Source of the DNA: Paracoccus solventivorans
GTDB taxonomy: Bacteria > Pseudomonadota > Alphaproteobacteria > Rhodobacterales > Rhodobacteraceae
Direction: 5' to 3'
NCBI RefSeq assembly: GCF_900142875.1
Contig: NZ_FRCK01000014.1
Coordinates: forward strand, 1 to 64,000
DNA length: 64,000 nucleotides
Shown here: positions 24,868 through 33,924 of the stretch, in pieces
How the letters are laid out: each line of letters opens with the position of its first letter
Numbering within the stretch: the stretch's first letter is position 1
Translations under genes and position numbers: made by a program
Notes under the pieces: generated by a model
The model's input: only the letters and a program-made list of their open reading frames with translations
What the model was told of the DNA's origin: nothing
Databases searched by the model: none

Positions 24868-25576
24868 GAAGACCGAGCTTCCCAACCTTGCTGTCGGAGC
24901 CTTCGAGCGGCCGGACCTTGCTCGACTGGCAGCGTCAATGCCCACGCACCCGCCCCGCATCCTGCTGCTTTACGGATCGTTGCGCGAGCGTTCCTACTCG
25001 CGCCTTCTGACCTTCGAGGCGCAGTGCCTTCTCGATGCCATGGGTGCGGAAACGCAAGTTTACCACGCCCATGGCCTGCCCCTGCCCGACGACGCTGAAG
25101 CCACCCACCCCAAGGTCGTGGAACTGCGCGAGGCCATGCTGTGGTCGGAAGGGCAGGTCTGGACCAGCCCCGAGCGCCACGGCGCCATGAGCGCGGTGCT
25201 GAAGGCGCAGATCGACTGGATTCCGCTTCCCGGAGGCGCGATCCGGCCCACGCAGGGCCGCACGCTGGCACTCATGCAGGTGTCGGGTGGCTCGCAGTCC
25301 TTCAATGCCGTGAACCAGATGCGCGTGCTCGGGCGCTGGATGCGGATGGTCACGATCCCCAACCAGTCCTCGATTGCGAAGGCGTGGCAGGAGTTCGACG
25401 AGGCGGACCGCATGAAGCCTTCCGCCTTCTACGACCGCGTGGTGGACGTCATGGAGGAATTATTGAAGTTCACCCTTCTGACGCGGGGCGCCTCAGACTA
25501 CCTCACCAGCCGCTATAGCGAGCGGAAGGAAGAAGCCGCCAAGCTGGAAGCGCGGGTGGGCCTGAAGAGCATCTGA
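24860..25576 (+). CDS. arsH: ArsH NADPH-dependent organoarsenical oxidase
   Basis: 238 aa from the ATG at 24860, overlapping the arsC stop. Flavodoxin-like fold: [65 protein letters not shown]. Length and sequence are typical of ArsH, an FMN enzyme that oxidises trivalent organoarsenicals. Last gene of the ars operon. Confidence 0.95.
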   Translation: MLEKTELPNLAVGAFERPDLARLAASMPTHPPRILLLYGSLRERSYSRLLTFEAQCLLDAMGAETQVYHAHGLPLPDDAEATHPKVVELREAMLWSEGQVWTSPERHGAMSAVLKAQIDWIPLPGGAIRPTQGRTLALMQVSGGSQSFNAVNQMRVLGRWMRMVTIPNQSSIAKAWQEFDEADRMKPSAFYDRVVDVMEELLKFTLLTRGASDYLTSRYSERKEEAAKLEARVGLKSI

Positions 25577-25618
25577 GCTGCTACAGGTCGCTCCCTTTCC
25601 CAAGCACGTGGACAGCAA

Positions 25619-26071
25619 TCATGCGTTCGCCCCGCCCGAGAGAGGATCCGGCGTCACGTCGAGTTCTGTCTGGCCATGGCACCGCTCGGCCAAGGTCTCG
25701 ATCACCCGGCAATCCGAAATGGTCCCGCTGGCACATTGGGCGAGCATACGCTCCAACTCGCCCTTCAAGGCTTGCAGCCGGGCGATCCGCGCGCGGGTTT
25801 CAGACAGCTGCACGCGGGCAATGTCATCGACGGCAGCGCAGGACTGGTCGGGGTTGTCCGATAGGCTGAGCAGGTCGCGGATCGCCTCAAGCGGAAAGCC
25901 CAATTCACGCGAGTGGCGGATGAATGCCAGCCGATCCAGCGCGGCCCGGGGGTAGAGGCGCTGGTTACCAGCGCTGCGCTCCGGCGCGGGCAGCAGGCCG
26001 ATTTGCTCGTAATAGCGGATTGTCGGGATCTTCACCCCGGCGGCCTGCCCCAGTTTTCCGATGGTCAGCAT
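25619..26071 (-). CDS. MerR-family metal-responsive regulator
   Basis: 150 aa from the ATG at 26071; the long open frame upstream is the shadow of the ZIP gene. N-terminal HTH: LTIGKLGQAAGVKIPTIRYYEQIGLLPAPERS. A dimerisation helix follows, then a C-terminal metal loop with Cys (CASGTISDCRVIETLAERCHG) of the CadR/PbrR/ZntR type. The Cys before the helix (DQSCAAVDDIA) is also conserved. Upstream DNA at about 26078-26101 has an imperfect dyad (CTCC...GGAG around AGCTATAG), a possible own operator. Confidence 0.88.
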   Translation of the reverse strand: MLTIGKLGQAAGVKIPTIRYYEQIGLLPAPERSAGNQRLYPRAALDRLAFIRHSRELGFPLEAIRDLLSLSDNPDQSCAAVDDIARVQLSETRARIARLQALKGELERMLAQCASGTISDCRVIETLAERCHGQTELDVTPDPLSGGANA

Positions 26072-26189
26072 TACAAGCCTCCTAAAGCTATAGTTGCTGG
26101 AGACACTAGATTTTTGTATCGAAGGCGGCAATGGACGGTTGAGAGGAGGCCGGAGTGGCGCTGGTCGAACTTCGAGGAACTTCTCAGCC

Positions 26190-27005
26190 TCACGCTGCAG
26201 GGTCAGCAGATCTCTCGCCCTCCGATCGAACCGCTTCGTTCTGGGCTGGATCATGCGGATCATCCCCGAGCACCGTCTCCAGTCCAGCTGAAACCAGCAC
26301 GAAGAGTGCAAGGCCACCAACGAAGGCGAGGACGGAGCCGTGCGTATCCTCGCGCGCTTCATGTGCCTCATCCAGCATGTCCTCGACGGCGGCGACGGAA
26401 AGAAGACCGGCGGCGAAGGCGAGCGCGGCGAGTTTCGCGGCATCAGGCGCTCCGCGCAGCAGCAGGTAGGCCAGAAGTGCTGCCCCGACGCAGTACAGAA
26501 TGAAGGAAGCGGAGAGCATGATCCGGCGCTTCCTTGGCACGCCGTTCTCGCGCAGATCCGCCACCGCTGCGAAGCCCTCGGGCAGATCGGCAAGCACCTG
26601 ACCTGCAGCAAGCGTCACGCCGAACGCCAACGAGACGGCCGTCCCGCTCCCGAGCATCACGCCGTCTGCCGTCAGGTCCACGGCAACCGCGACATAGATC
26701 ATCCACATGCTGGTGCGATCGGTGCCAGTGCCCTTCTTCTGCTGCAGCCGCTCCACGCCTGCCTCGATCAGAACGTAGGCAACGCCGCCGGCCGCAACCG
26801 CCAAAGCGATCCACCACCCGGCGAGGCCCTCGAGCGCCGCGGGGATAAGCTCGACTGCGACGATGCCGATCACGATGCCGGATGCTGCGTGGAGCGCAAA
26901 GTTAAGCATACGTGGCGATGCGCCTCCGAACTCGGCAAGCATGCCGCCGGCGAAGTTTCCGAGGCCGGGCAGCAGCGCGAGCAGGAGGACAGCCCAAATT
27001 TCCAT
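26190..27005 (-). CDS. ZIP-family metal transporter
   Basis: 271 aa, eight predicted helices. ZIP motifs: HAASGIVIGIVAVELIPAALEG (helix IV His/Glu site) and DLPEGFAAVADL (helix V). The C-terminus is acidic and hydrophilic. It could import or redistribute zinc or similar divalent ions. It is transcribed toward the MerR gene and may be co-transcribed with it. Confidence 0.85.
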   Translation of the reverse strand: MEIWAVLLLALLPGLGNFAGGMLAEFGGASPRMLNFALHAASGIVIGIVAVELIPAALEGLAGWWIALAVAAGGVAYVLIEAGVERLQQKKGTGTDRTSMWMIYVAVAVDLTADGVMLGSGTAVSLAFGVTLAAGQVLADLPEGFAAVADLRENGVPRKRRIMLSASFILYCVGAALLAYLLLRGAPDAAKLAALAFAAGLLSVAAVEDMLDEAHEAREDTHGSVLAFVGGLALFVLVSAGLETVLGDDPHDPAQNEAVRSEGERSADPAA

Positions 27006-27070
27006 AGGTCTGGCGTCTCACAATCAGTTGTTCGCAGAACGCGTGATCAGCCCAGATGGTTCTTGCCTAC

Positions 27071-27299
27071 TATCGCTCCGCCTTGAGCGCCTCGACCTCG
27101 CGAACGGCTTCCAGCGGAAAGCCCAACTCGCGGGCGTGGCGAATAAAGCGGAGCCGCTCAAGCGCCTTGGACCCGTCGAGCCGTGGGTTGCCCGGCTGCG
27201 CTCGACCTCAGGCAGCAGGCCAATCTGCTCATAGCAGCGGATCGTTGGCACCTTGACCCTGGCGACCTGTTCCCAGCTTTCCGTTCGAAAACCATCATC
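27071..27299 (-). pseudogene. Degraded MerR-family regulator
   Basis: The minus strand encodes a MerR start broken into three frames: a GKLG-like beginning near 27285, VPTIRCYEQIGLLPEVERSR in a second frame, and RLDGSKALERLRFIRHARELGFPLEAVREVEALKAER in a third, ending in TAG at 27071. The C-terminal metal loop is absent. It lies divergent from the P-type ATPase, exactly where its regulator would be. The intact MerR at 25619 may have taken over. Confidence 0.8.
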
Positions 27300-27306
27300 T
27301 GCCCTC

Positions 27307-27334
27307 TTGAACCTCTAGTAGCTAGAGGAGCTAG
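27307..27334 (+). promoter_or_regulatory. MerR-type promoter/operator of the P-type ATPase
   Basis: TTGAAC (27307-27312) as -35 is followed by the perfect palindrome CCTCTAG-TAG-CTAGAGG (27312-27328) and a -10-like CTAGGT. A dyad filling an over-long spacer is the hallmark of MerR-activated promoters, for CadR/PbrR/ZntR in particular. Confidence 0.75.
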
Positions 27335-27387
27335 GTCACGAACCGGATGCGAATCAAGGGTGCCGTTCCGGCGCAGAAAGGGTCATC

Positions 27388-29610
27388 ATGACTGTGGAGG
27401 ATCAGGCAGGCGAGCGCCGCGAGTGGACCGTGTCGGGCATGGACTGCGGGTCCTGCGCCATCAAGGTGCGAGGCGCGGTGGAGCGGTTGCCCGGCGTGAG
27501 CCAGGTGAACATCGCCACCATGACCGAGCGGCTGTCGCTCACGCTCGATCCCGCGCGGACGCCGCCCGAGAAGGTGGAGGCGGCGGTGAAGTCCTTGGGC
27601 TACGGCATCGCGCCGCGCGGCACGGTGAAGGAGCGCAAGCCCTTCGTCCTGCCCTCGGGCGCCGCCGCAGCGGCACCCCACGAGCAGGTCCGCGATCTGC
27701 CCGAGGACCGCGAGGACGATCCCGCCGAACGGGAGCTGCCTTGGTGGCGCCGGTCCAAGGGTCAGCTCGTCATCATCACGGGGCTCCTGCTCGCAGGGGC
27801 CTGGGGGTTCGAGTTGCTGACCTCGGCCGATGTTGGCCGTTGGGCCTTCGTTCTCGCCACGCTGATCGGACTCGTGCCCATCGCGCGGCGGGCCTTTGCG
27901 GCCGCACGCATGGGCCAGCCCTTCACCATCGAGATGCTGATGACCATCGCGGCCGCGGGGGCGCTGGTCATCGACGCGGCCGAGGAGGCGGCGCTCGTGG
28001 TGTTCCTGTTCGCCGTGGGCGAGGTCCTGGAAGGGGTGGCAGCCAATCGTGCCCGTGCCAGCATCCGCGCGCTCTCGAATCTTGTGCCGAAGACAGCGCT
28101 CCTTGAGGTGAACGGCACCACGCGCCAGGTGGGCGCAGCCTCCCTGCAGATCGGGCAGATCGTGCTCGTGCGTCCAGGCGACCGGATCCCGGCGGATGGC
28201 GAGATCCTGGAAGGCATCTCGGGTGTGGACGAGAGCCCGGTGACCGGCGAGAGCGTGCCCAAGACCAAGGGTCCGGGCGAGCCGGTCTTCGCCGGCTCGA
28301 TCAATGCCGAAGCCGCGCTGCGCGTACGCGTGACCCGTGCGGCCGAGGACAACACCATCGCCCGCATCATCCGCCTCGTGGAAGAAGCCGAGAGCGCCCG
28401 CGCGCCCACGGAGCGCTTCATCGACCGCTTCAGCCGGGTCTACATGCCGGCCGTGGTAGGGGTGGCGCTGCTCGTCGTCCTCGTCCCACCACTGGCCTTC
28501 GGCCAGGACTGGGGAACCTGGGTCTATCGCGGCCTGGCGCTCCTGCTCATCGGCTGCCCATGCGCGCTGGTGATCTCGGTACCGGCCTCCATCGCCTCGG
28601 CTCTCTCGTCGGGGGCACGACGCGGGCTCCTGATGAAGGGGGGCGCGGTGATCGAGGCCACGGCCAAGATCACCCGTGTGGCTTACGACAAGACGGGTAC
28701 GCTGACGGTGGGCAGACCTCAGGTCACCGACGTGGTCCCGCTCGGCGCGGACGTGCCCGAACTCCTAGCCGTGGCCGCCGCCGTCGAGGCCGGGTCGAGT
28801 CACCCGTTGGCCGAGGCGATCTCCGCGCGGGCCGAGGCTGAGGGTCTTCAACCGCTGCCCTCCTCGGGCGGCAAGGCGCTCGCCGGCAAGGGCGTGGAGG
28901 CCGTAGTTGCAGGGGAGCAGGCCTGGGTCGGCTCGCCCCGCTTCGCCGCCGCCGAAATGGGTGTGCTCGATAGCGAGGGCATCCGCCGGGCCACGGCGCT
29001 TGAGGAAGAAGGCAAGACGGTGGTGGTCGTGTTCCGCTCGCGCCATGCCCTCGGCCTCCTGGCGCTTCGGGACGAGCCGCGCGCGGACGCCCGTGACGGC
29101 ATCCGCCAGCTCAAGGACCTCGGCGTCACCTCGGTCATGCTGACGGGCGACAACGCCCGGACCGCGGCCGCCATCGCCGGCAGCCTCGGCATGGAGCACC
29201 GCGCCGAGCTGATGCCCGACGACAAGGTCGCGGAGATCAGGGCCATGGCCGAGGCGGGCGGCGTCATGATGGTGGGCGACGGGATAAACGACGCCCCGGC
29301 GCTGGCGACGGCGAGCGTGGGCGTGGCCATGGGCTCTGGCACCGACGTGGCGCTCGAGACGGCGGATGCGGCGCTGCTCAGGAACCGCGTGACGGACGTG
29401 GCCGCCCAGATCCGTCTTGCGCGCGCCGCCATGGGCAACATCCGCCAGAATGTCGCCATCGCGCTGGGGCTCAAGGGGGTGTTCCTGGTCACGACCGTGC
29501 TGGGCTTCACCGGCCTCTGGATCGCCATTCTCGCGGACACGGGCGCCACCGTGCTCGTGACTCTGAACGCGCTCAGGCTCCTGGGCTTCAACCCCGAGCG
29601 GGAGGCGTAG
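27388..29610 (+). CDS. P1B-type heavy-metal ATPase (ZntA/CadA class)
   Basis: 740 aa. N-terminal HMA domain with GMDCGSCAIKVR (17-28). It has an actuator TGES loop, the membrane metal site CPC in LLLIGCPCALVISVP, the phosphorylation site DKTGTLT, an HP motif in GSSHPLAEAI, and the hinge GDGINDAPAL. The acidic linker (EDREDDPAERE) follows the HMA domain. The CPC site and sequence class indicate export of Zn, Cd and/or Pb. A MerR-type promoter lies just upstream. Confidence 0.93.
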   Translation: MTVEDQAGERREWTVSGMDCGSCAIKVRGAVERLPGVSQVNIATMTERLSLTLDPARTPPEKVEAAVKSLGYGIAPRGTVKERKPFVLPSGAAAAAPHEQVRDLPEDREDDPAERELPWWRRSKGQLVIITGLLLAGAWGFELLTSADVGRWAFVLATLIGLVPIARRAFAAARMGQPFTIEMLMTIAAAGALVIDAAEEAALVVFLFAVGEVLEGVAANRARASIRALSNLVPKTALLEVNGTTRQVGAASLQIGQIVLVRPGDRIPADGEILEGISGVDESPVTGESVPKTKGPGEPVFAGSINAEAALRVRVTRAAEDNTIARIIRLVEEAESARAPTERFIDRFSRVYMPAVVGVALLVVLVPPLAFGQDWGTWVYRGLALLLIGCPCALVISVPASIASALSSGARRGLLMKGGAVIEATAKITRVAYDKTGTLTVGRPQVTDVVPLGADVPELLAVAAAVEAGSSHPLAEAISARAEAEGLQPLPSSGGKALAGKGVEAVVAGEQAWVGSPRFAAAEMGVLDSEGIRRATALEEEGKTVVVVFRSRHALGLLALRDEPRADARDGIRQLKDLGVTSVMLTGDNARTAAAIAGSLGMEHRAELMPDDKVAEIRAMAEAGGVMMVGDGINDAPALATASVGVAMGSGTDVALETADAALLRNRVTDVAAQIRLARAAMGNIRQNVAIALGLKGVFLVTTVLGFTGLWIAILADTGATVLVTLNALRLLGFNPEREA

Positions 29611-29831
29611 CTGGCGCTTTATCTTGCGCTGTTCTTCCTGGCGTCAAGCTGGGCCGCGCGTGCCGCAGGGCGTCCGGTCTGGCTCTTCGGCCGCGCCACG
29701 GGGCGGGATCGCCTCGCCGCCTTGGGCTTCCGGGTGGCCTTCGCGCTGGCCTTCGTCGGGCTGCGACGAAATGCTCATCAAAGGCTTGAGGTCTTACGGC
29801 ATGGCCTCATCTGGAGTAGATGCCCGTCATG
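29611..29831 (+). pseudogene. Truncated small membrane-protein remnant
   Basis: The frame continues directly after the ATPase TAG: LALYLALFFLASSWAARAAGRPVWLFGRATGRDRLAALGFRVAFALAFVGL, then degenerates and stops at about 29831. There is no standard start codon (first codon CTG). Parts resemble the N-terminus of isoprenylcysteine-methyltransferase-like membrane proteins often found after such ATPases, but this match is only from memory. It is probably the stump left by a deletion that joined the sco gene. Confidence 0.35.
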
Positions 29832-30431
29832 AAACTGACTTTTGCACAGAAGATGTTGTGGGCCGCGGCCGCGCTTGCGCTGATTGCCTTCGCTGCCCTT
29901 GCCTGGACCGGCGGCCTGCGCGCGAGCGGCACGGGGGAGGCGACGCAGGAAGCCTTCCGCCCTGAGTTCCGGCTGGAAGACGCGGCAACCCGCCCCGTGA
30001 CGAGCGAGGACTTCCGCGGGCGCTACCAGCTGGTGTTCTTTGGCTTCACGAACTGCCCGGACGTCTGCCCTACCACCCTTTCGGAGGTGGCGCAGGTGAT
30101 GGATGGCCTCGGGTCCGAGGCCGATCGGGTGCAGCCGCTCTTCATCTCCGTGGATCCCGAGCGAGATGCCGGGGCGGAACTGGCCGAGTTTACGTCGGCG
30201 TTCCATCCGTCCATCCTGGGCTTGGCGGGCAGCCCCGAGGCGACGCAGGCCGCTGCCGAGAGCTTCAAGGTCTTCTTCGCGCGCGAGGACGATGCGGCCG
30301 CGCCGGACGGCTACAGCATGGCGCACGCCTCCGCGCTCTACCTCATCGGTCCCGATGGCGACTGGCTGCGCCAGTATGCCTACGGCATGCCCGCGGCCGA
30401 CATCCTCGCCGACCTCCAGAACCGCCTCTAA
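29820..30431 (+). CDS. SCO1/SenC-family copper protein 1
   Basis: 203 aa. A single N-terminal membrane anchor (MLWAAAALALIAFAALAW) is followed by a thioredoxin fold with the copper-binding CPDVCP in FGFTNCPDVCPTTLSEV and the conserved His in MAHASALYLIGPDG. It delivers copper to, or keeps reduced, Cu sites such as CuA of cytochrome oxidase. First gene of a sco-PCuAC-sco cluster. Met4 (29829) is an alternative start. Confidence 0.92.
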   Translation: MPVMKLTFAQKMLWAAAALALIAFAALAWTGGLRASGTGEATQEAFRPEFRLEDAATRPVTSEDFRGRYQLVFFGFTNCPDVCPTTLSEVAQVMDGLGSEADRVQPLFISVDPERDAGAELAEFTSAFHPSILGLAGSPEATQAAAESFKVFFAREDDAAAPDGYSMAHASALYLIGPDGDWLRQYAYGMPAADILADLQNRL

Positions 30432-30442
30432 GGATCATCGCC

Positions 30443-30901
30443 ATGAAGCTTCCTGTTGCTGCTGTCCTTGCCTTCGCTCTCTCTGCCGGCTTCGTCCAGG
30501 CCGAACCCGTCCGACAGGGCGACCTTGAGATCGATGCGGCCTGGGCGCGCGCCTCGATCGGCAGCTCGCGACCGGGCGCCGCCTACTTCACCGTCCGCAA
30601 CCTCGGCGACGAGGCTGACCGTCTGACCGGCCTGTCCTCGCCGGTCTCGGCCATGCCCATGCTGCACGAGACCACCCTCTCCGAGGGCATCTCCCGGATG
30701 GCCCATGTGGAGGCGGCCGAGATCCCCGCCGGCGGCGAACTCACGCTCGAGCCGGGCGGCATGCACGTCATGCTGATGGAGCTGACCACGCCTCTCAAGG
30801 AGGGCGCCACCTTTCCGCTGACGCTCACTTTCGAGGCCGGGGGTGAGATCACGGTGGAAGTGCCGGTGTTCGGGCCGGGGGCCACGGGACCTGCGGAATG
30901 A
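30443..30901 (+). CDS. Periplasmic copper chaperone PCuAC
   Basis: 152 aa. Signal peptide MKLPVAAVLAFALSAGFVQA. Copper-site ligands are spaced as in PCuAC/DUF461: H in MLHETT, M in GISRMAH, and H-x-M in GGMHVMLM. It works with Sco proteins in copper insertion. It overlaps the next sco gene by 4 nt. Confidence 0.93.
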   Translation: MKLPVAAVLAFALSAGFVQAEPVRQGDLEIDAAWARASIGSSRPGAAYFTVRNLGDEADRLTGLSSPVSAMPMLHETTLSEGISRMAHVEAAEIPAGGELTLEPGGMHVMLMELTTPLKEGATFPLTLTFEAGGEITVEVPVFGPGATGPAE

Positions 30902-31515
30902 ACCTCTCACGCCGGCTCCTTCTCGGCGCAGGTGCAGTCACGGCACTCGGCGCGGGGACGCTGGGTCTGGGCTGGTGGCAAGTGGACGGGCCCGGCGCGG
31001 CGCGGCCGGCCGGCCCTTCTCCCAAGCTGCCTCGGCCGCTGAGCGAGATGGATGTCACTCTCACGGACCATCGAGGGCGTCGCGTGACGATCTCGGACTG
31101 GGTCGGCCGGCCGAGTCTGGTGTTCTTCGGCTTCACCTACTGCCCGGAGGTCTGCCCCACGACGCTGAGCGACATCTCGCTCTGGCTCGATGGCCTCGGT
31201 GCCGAGGCCGACCTGCTCAACGTGGCGCTCATCACCGTCGACCCTGAGCGGGACACGATTGCGGCACTGGCTGACTACCTCACCTACTTCGACCCTCGCA
31301 TCACGGGATACACCGGCACTCCCAAGGAGATCGCGAGAGTGGCCGAGGCGTTCCGGGTGCGGGTCGAGAGGCGTCCCCTGGGCGAGGACGACTACACCAT
31401 GGACCACACCTCGGGCGTGCTCCTGTTCCGCGCAGACGGACGCTTCGGCAGCATCATCGACTACCACGAGGACCGTGCCTCCGCCCTGCCGAAGATCCGG
31501 CGCGTCCTGTCTTGA
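30898..31515 (+). CDS. SCO1/SenC-family copper protein 2
   Basis: 205 aa. The N-terminus has RR and a hydrophobic stretch (SRRLLLGAGAVTALGAGTLGLGW), a Tat-like or anchor signal. Core: FGFTYCPEVCPTTLSDIS with the copper CxxxC, and MDHTSGVLLFRADGRFGSIIDYHED with the conserved His. It is diverged from copy 1 (29820), so the two probably have separate partners. Confidence 0.92.
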   Translation: MNLSRRLLLGAGAVTALGAGTLGLGWWQVDGPGAARPAGPSPKLPRPLSEMDVTLTDHRGRRVTISDWVGRPSLVFFGFTYCPEVCPTTLSDISLWLDGLGAEADLLNVALITVDPERDTIAALADYLTYFDPRITGYTGTPKEIARVAEAFRVRVERRPLGEDDYTMDHTSGVLLFRADGRFGSIIDYHEDRASALPKIRRVLS

Positions 31516-31539
31516 GCGCGGCCTACGAGGTTTCATCCA

Positions 31540-31622
31540 TGTTTTTCATCGCGGTTGCCTCCTGGCGGATCGGCGTGGCTGAGTTCACCCGCTGGCTCGG
31601 CTGGCATAAGGGAGATGCGTGA
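31540..31622 (+). CDS. 27-residue membrane-like peptide ahead of lspA
   Basis: ATG at 31540 opens MFFIAVASWRIGVAEFTRW and ends in TGA that overlaps the lspA ATG (TGATG). Its spacing suggests translational coupling with lspA. It could be a leader peptide or the stump of a longer gene. It is too short to be sure it is translated. Confidence 0.3.
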
Positions 31623-32101
31623 TGCGGTCGCCCTCCTTCATCGGCCTTGCTGTCCTGGCGCTGGTTCTGGATCAGGTGACCAAGACCGCGGCGCTGGCAA
31701 TGCTCGATCACCACGTGCCTGTGCCTGTCTTTCCCGGGTTCAATCTGACGCTCGGTTTCAATACCGGCGCAAGCTTCGGCATGTTCGACAACACCATGGC
31801 CGACAGGCCGATGGTCATGGCCGCACTGACCGGCGCGCTCGCCATCTTTCTAACTTGGTTGGGACTCAGGGCGCGGTTGCCTCTGGAACGCGCGGGCTTC
31901 GCGCTGATCGTCGGAGGCGCCAGCGGCAATATCATAGACCGGCTGCGCCAAGGCGCGGTGACCGACTTTCTGGACTTCTACTGGCGCGGCTGGCACTGGC
32001 CCGCCTTCAATGGTGCAGACGCCGCGATCTTCCTTGGTGCGGTCGCCATCCTGCTGGCTGGGATGAAGCGCCCCCAGAAGACCGGAGCCTCCGTTGGCTG
32101 A
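31622..32101 (+). CDS. lspA: Lipoprotein signal peptidase, copy 2
   Basis: 159 aa. Four helices and LspA catalytic segments: LVLDQVTKTAAL, FNTGASFGMF, ASGNIIDRLRQGAVTDFLDFYW and FNGADAAIFLG. ATG at 31622; a GTG one codon earlier is possible. It belongs to a plus-strand run with sco, PCuAC and dsb genes, and overlaps dsbB by 8 nt. It is a second accessory LspA in the same cargo region (first at 21148). Confidence 0.92.
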   Translation: MRSPSFIGLAVLALVLDQVTKTAALAMLDHHVPVPVFPGFNLTLGFNTGASFGMFDNTMADRPMVMAALTGALAIFLTWLGLRARLPLERAGFALIVGGASGNIIDRLRQGAVTDFLDFYWRGWHWPAFNGADAAIFLGAVAILLAGMKRPQKTGASVG

Positions 32102-32507
32102 CATCAATACGCGGCAGACCTTCGCCTTTCTGGTCGCGCTTCTGGCTACACTGTCGGCACTTTTTATCGGCGAGGTGCTGGGCCAGATGCCTTGCACTCT
32201 TTGCTGGTATCAGCGCATCGCCATGTTCCCGCTGGCACCCGTCCTTGGGGTCGCCCTCTGGACCGCCGATCCGCGCGGACGGCTTTACGCCCTGCCGCTG
32301 GCTGTGGGGGGACTCGTGATTGCCGCATGGCATTCAGGCCTCTACGCGGGATGGATCCCCGAACCTGTGCTGCCTTGCACGGCGAATGGCCCCTCCTGCA
32401 CTGACCGGGCCGGGCAGAGCATCCTCGGCCTGCCAATCCCTTTCCTGTCGCTCGCGGCCTTTGCCGCAATCACCCTGTTTCTTCTGCCGAAAGGACGATC
32501 CGCATGA
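32094..32507 (+). CDS. dsbB: DsbB-family disulfide oxidoreductase
   Basis: 137 aa, TTG start overlapping lspA. Four helices. First redox pair in GQMPCTLCWYQRIAMFPLA (CxxC next to WYQR is the DsbB mark); second pair CTANGPSC in the periplasmic loop. It re-oxidises a DsbA partner and passes electrons to quinone. The partner is the next gene, which overlaps by 4 nt. Confidence 0.93.
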   Translation: MADINTRQTFAFLVALLATLSALFIGEVLGQMPCTLCWYQRIAMFPLAPVLGVALWTADPRGRLYALPLAVGGLVIAAWHSGLYAGWIPEPVLPCTANGPSCTDRAGQSILGLPIPFLSLAAFAAITLFLLPKGRSA

Positions 32508-33184
32508 ACCGTCGCAGCCTCGTTCTGGGCGCATCCGCCCTTGGTCTTGCCGCCTTCGCCGGCGGCTCCTGGTTGGTCAGGGACATGCAGGCCCGCGAAG
32601 CCGCCGCTGAAGCCGAGGCGCGCGCCGCCGCCATCCCTGACGCTAATACGCTTCTCCTGCGTCCCTCGGCGCCCGTCCTCGGACCGGAAGACGCGCCGGT
32701 CACACTCGTCGAATTTTTCGATCCTTCCTGTGAGGCCTGCCGCGCCTTTCATCCGGTGCTGAAGCAGTTGCGGGCTGAATTCCCAGATAGCCTGCGCATC
32801 GTCATGCGTTATGCGGCATTCCATCAGGGTTCGGACGAAGCCGTGGCAATTCTGGAGGCCGCGCGGCGCCAGGACTTGTTCGAGCCGGTGCTCAATGCGT
32901 TGCTCGAGAGCCAGCCGGCTTGGGCGCGGCATGACAGGCCGAATCTGGACATCGCCTGGGATGCTGCGGAAGCGGCCGGCCTCGACATTTCGACCCGCGA
33001 CATCGAGACGAAATATCCCGCAACCGTTGCGATCCTGACACAGGATCGGGCCGATATCGAGGCACTCGGGGTGCGTGCGACCCCGACCTTCTACCTTGAT
33101 GGACAAGAACTGACCGATGTCAGCTTCCAGATCCTGGCGGAATTGGTGCGGGAGGCGGTTGTCGAGGCAACACAACAGGGATAG
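32504..33184 (+). CDS. DsbA-like thioredoxin-fold protein
   Basis: 226 aa. N-terminal NRRSLVLGASALGLAAFAGG, a twin-Arg or Sec-like signal. Active site CEAC in EFFDPSCEACRAFHP; cis-Pro in GVRATPTFYLDG. It matches the DSBA-like thioredoxins that accompany DsbB homologues (DsbD/BdbD-like). It would oxidise periplasmic or envelope proteins, with electrons passing to the adjacent DsbB. Confidence 0.88.
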   Translation: MNRRSLVLGASALGLAAFAGGSWLVRDMQAREAAAEAEARAAAIPDANTLLLRPSAPVLGPEDAPVTLVEFFDPSCEACRAFHPVLKQLRAEFPDSLRIVMRYAAFHQGSDEAVAILEAARRQDLFEPVLNALLESQPAWARHDRPNLDIAWDAAEAAGLDISTRDIETKYPATVAILTQDRADIEALGVRATPTFYLDGQELTDVSFQILAELVREAVVEATQQG

Positions 33185-33259
33185 TCCATCGCCTACGGAT
33201 CGTTCCATTGCCTGGGTCAAAGCGTCCACTCCTGCACACGGTTTTGCTATCCCGCTCCG

Positions 33260-33658
33260 ATGGACACCAAGCTCCCGCCCCGCTACCCTTCAACCATGCT
33301 GCGCATGTTAGTGGTTATCTTCACCGCTCTCACATTGAATGTCGCGCTGCTTGCGGCAACGGCACATAGCCTCAGTGTGGATACACGACTGGCGGTTCAA
33401 AAGATGCCGGAAGAGCCGGCCGGGGAAGCTTCTCTAATCTACGCCGACTGCTTGTCTTGCACAGTTGAAGGCGACCCTGAGAAGGATGGCACGACCTGCG
33501 ACTGGGCTTGTCTGGCACTCACAGCCATTACCCCTGACTTTCTAACGAATCCGTCAACTCAGGTTGCGGTAAAGGCCCGAGCTTTGCTTTCTGCATTAAG
33601 CTTGAACGGGATCAGTCCGCCATTGCAAGAACGGCCTCCCAGACTTCATACTGCCTGA
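33260..33658 (+). CDS. Hypothetical secreted protein
   Basis: 132 aa, or 120 aa if Met13 (33296) is the start, which fits a signal peptide better (MLRMLVVIFTALTLNVALLAATAHS). Four Cys lie in the middle (DCLSCTVEGD...TTCDWACLA), compatible with disulfides or a metal site. No family recognised. It follows the dsb genes, which may serve it. Confidence 0.55.
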   Translation: MDTKLPPRYPSTMLRMLVVIFTALTLNVALLAATAHSLSVDTRLAVQKMPEEPAGEASLIYADCLSCTVEGDPEKDGTTCDWACLALTAITPDFLTNPSTQVAVKARALLSALSLNGISPPLQERPPRLHTA

Positions 33659-33924
33659 TCAAGCGCGGTATTGGAGCGTAAACTCCCCTTACCCTGAGTT
33701 ATACAGCGGCCAATTCCATAAGCTGCCGCTGGATGTGTTCCCCGGTGTCGGAGAGCGCCGTGCGCGATCAGAGCAGAGCCGCCAAAAGCGCGCGGATATC
33801 CAGCTTCTGACCCGGCGATCCCAATCGTTTCTGATCCAGCCGATCGCTTTAGAAGCCGCACGCCAATTGGCGAAATTTTCAAGCCAAACAAGCGTTAAAC
33901 AAGCAGAAAAACCGGACAGTGACC
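33659..33924. other. Intergenic region upstream of an L,D-transpeptidase
   Basis: 266 bp, AT-richer than the surroundings. No gene, clear terminator or operator is seen. Confidence 0.4.
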
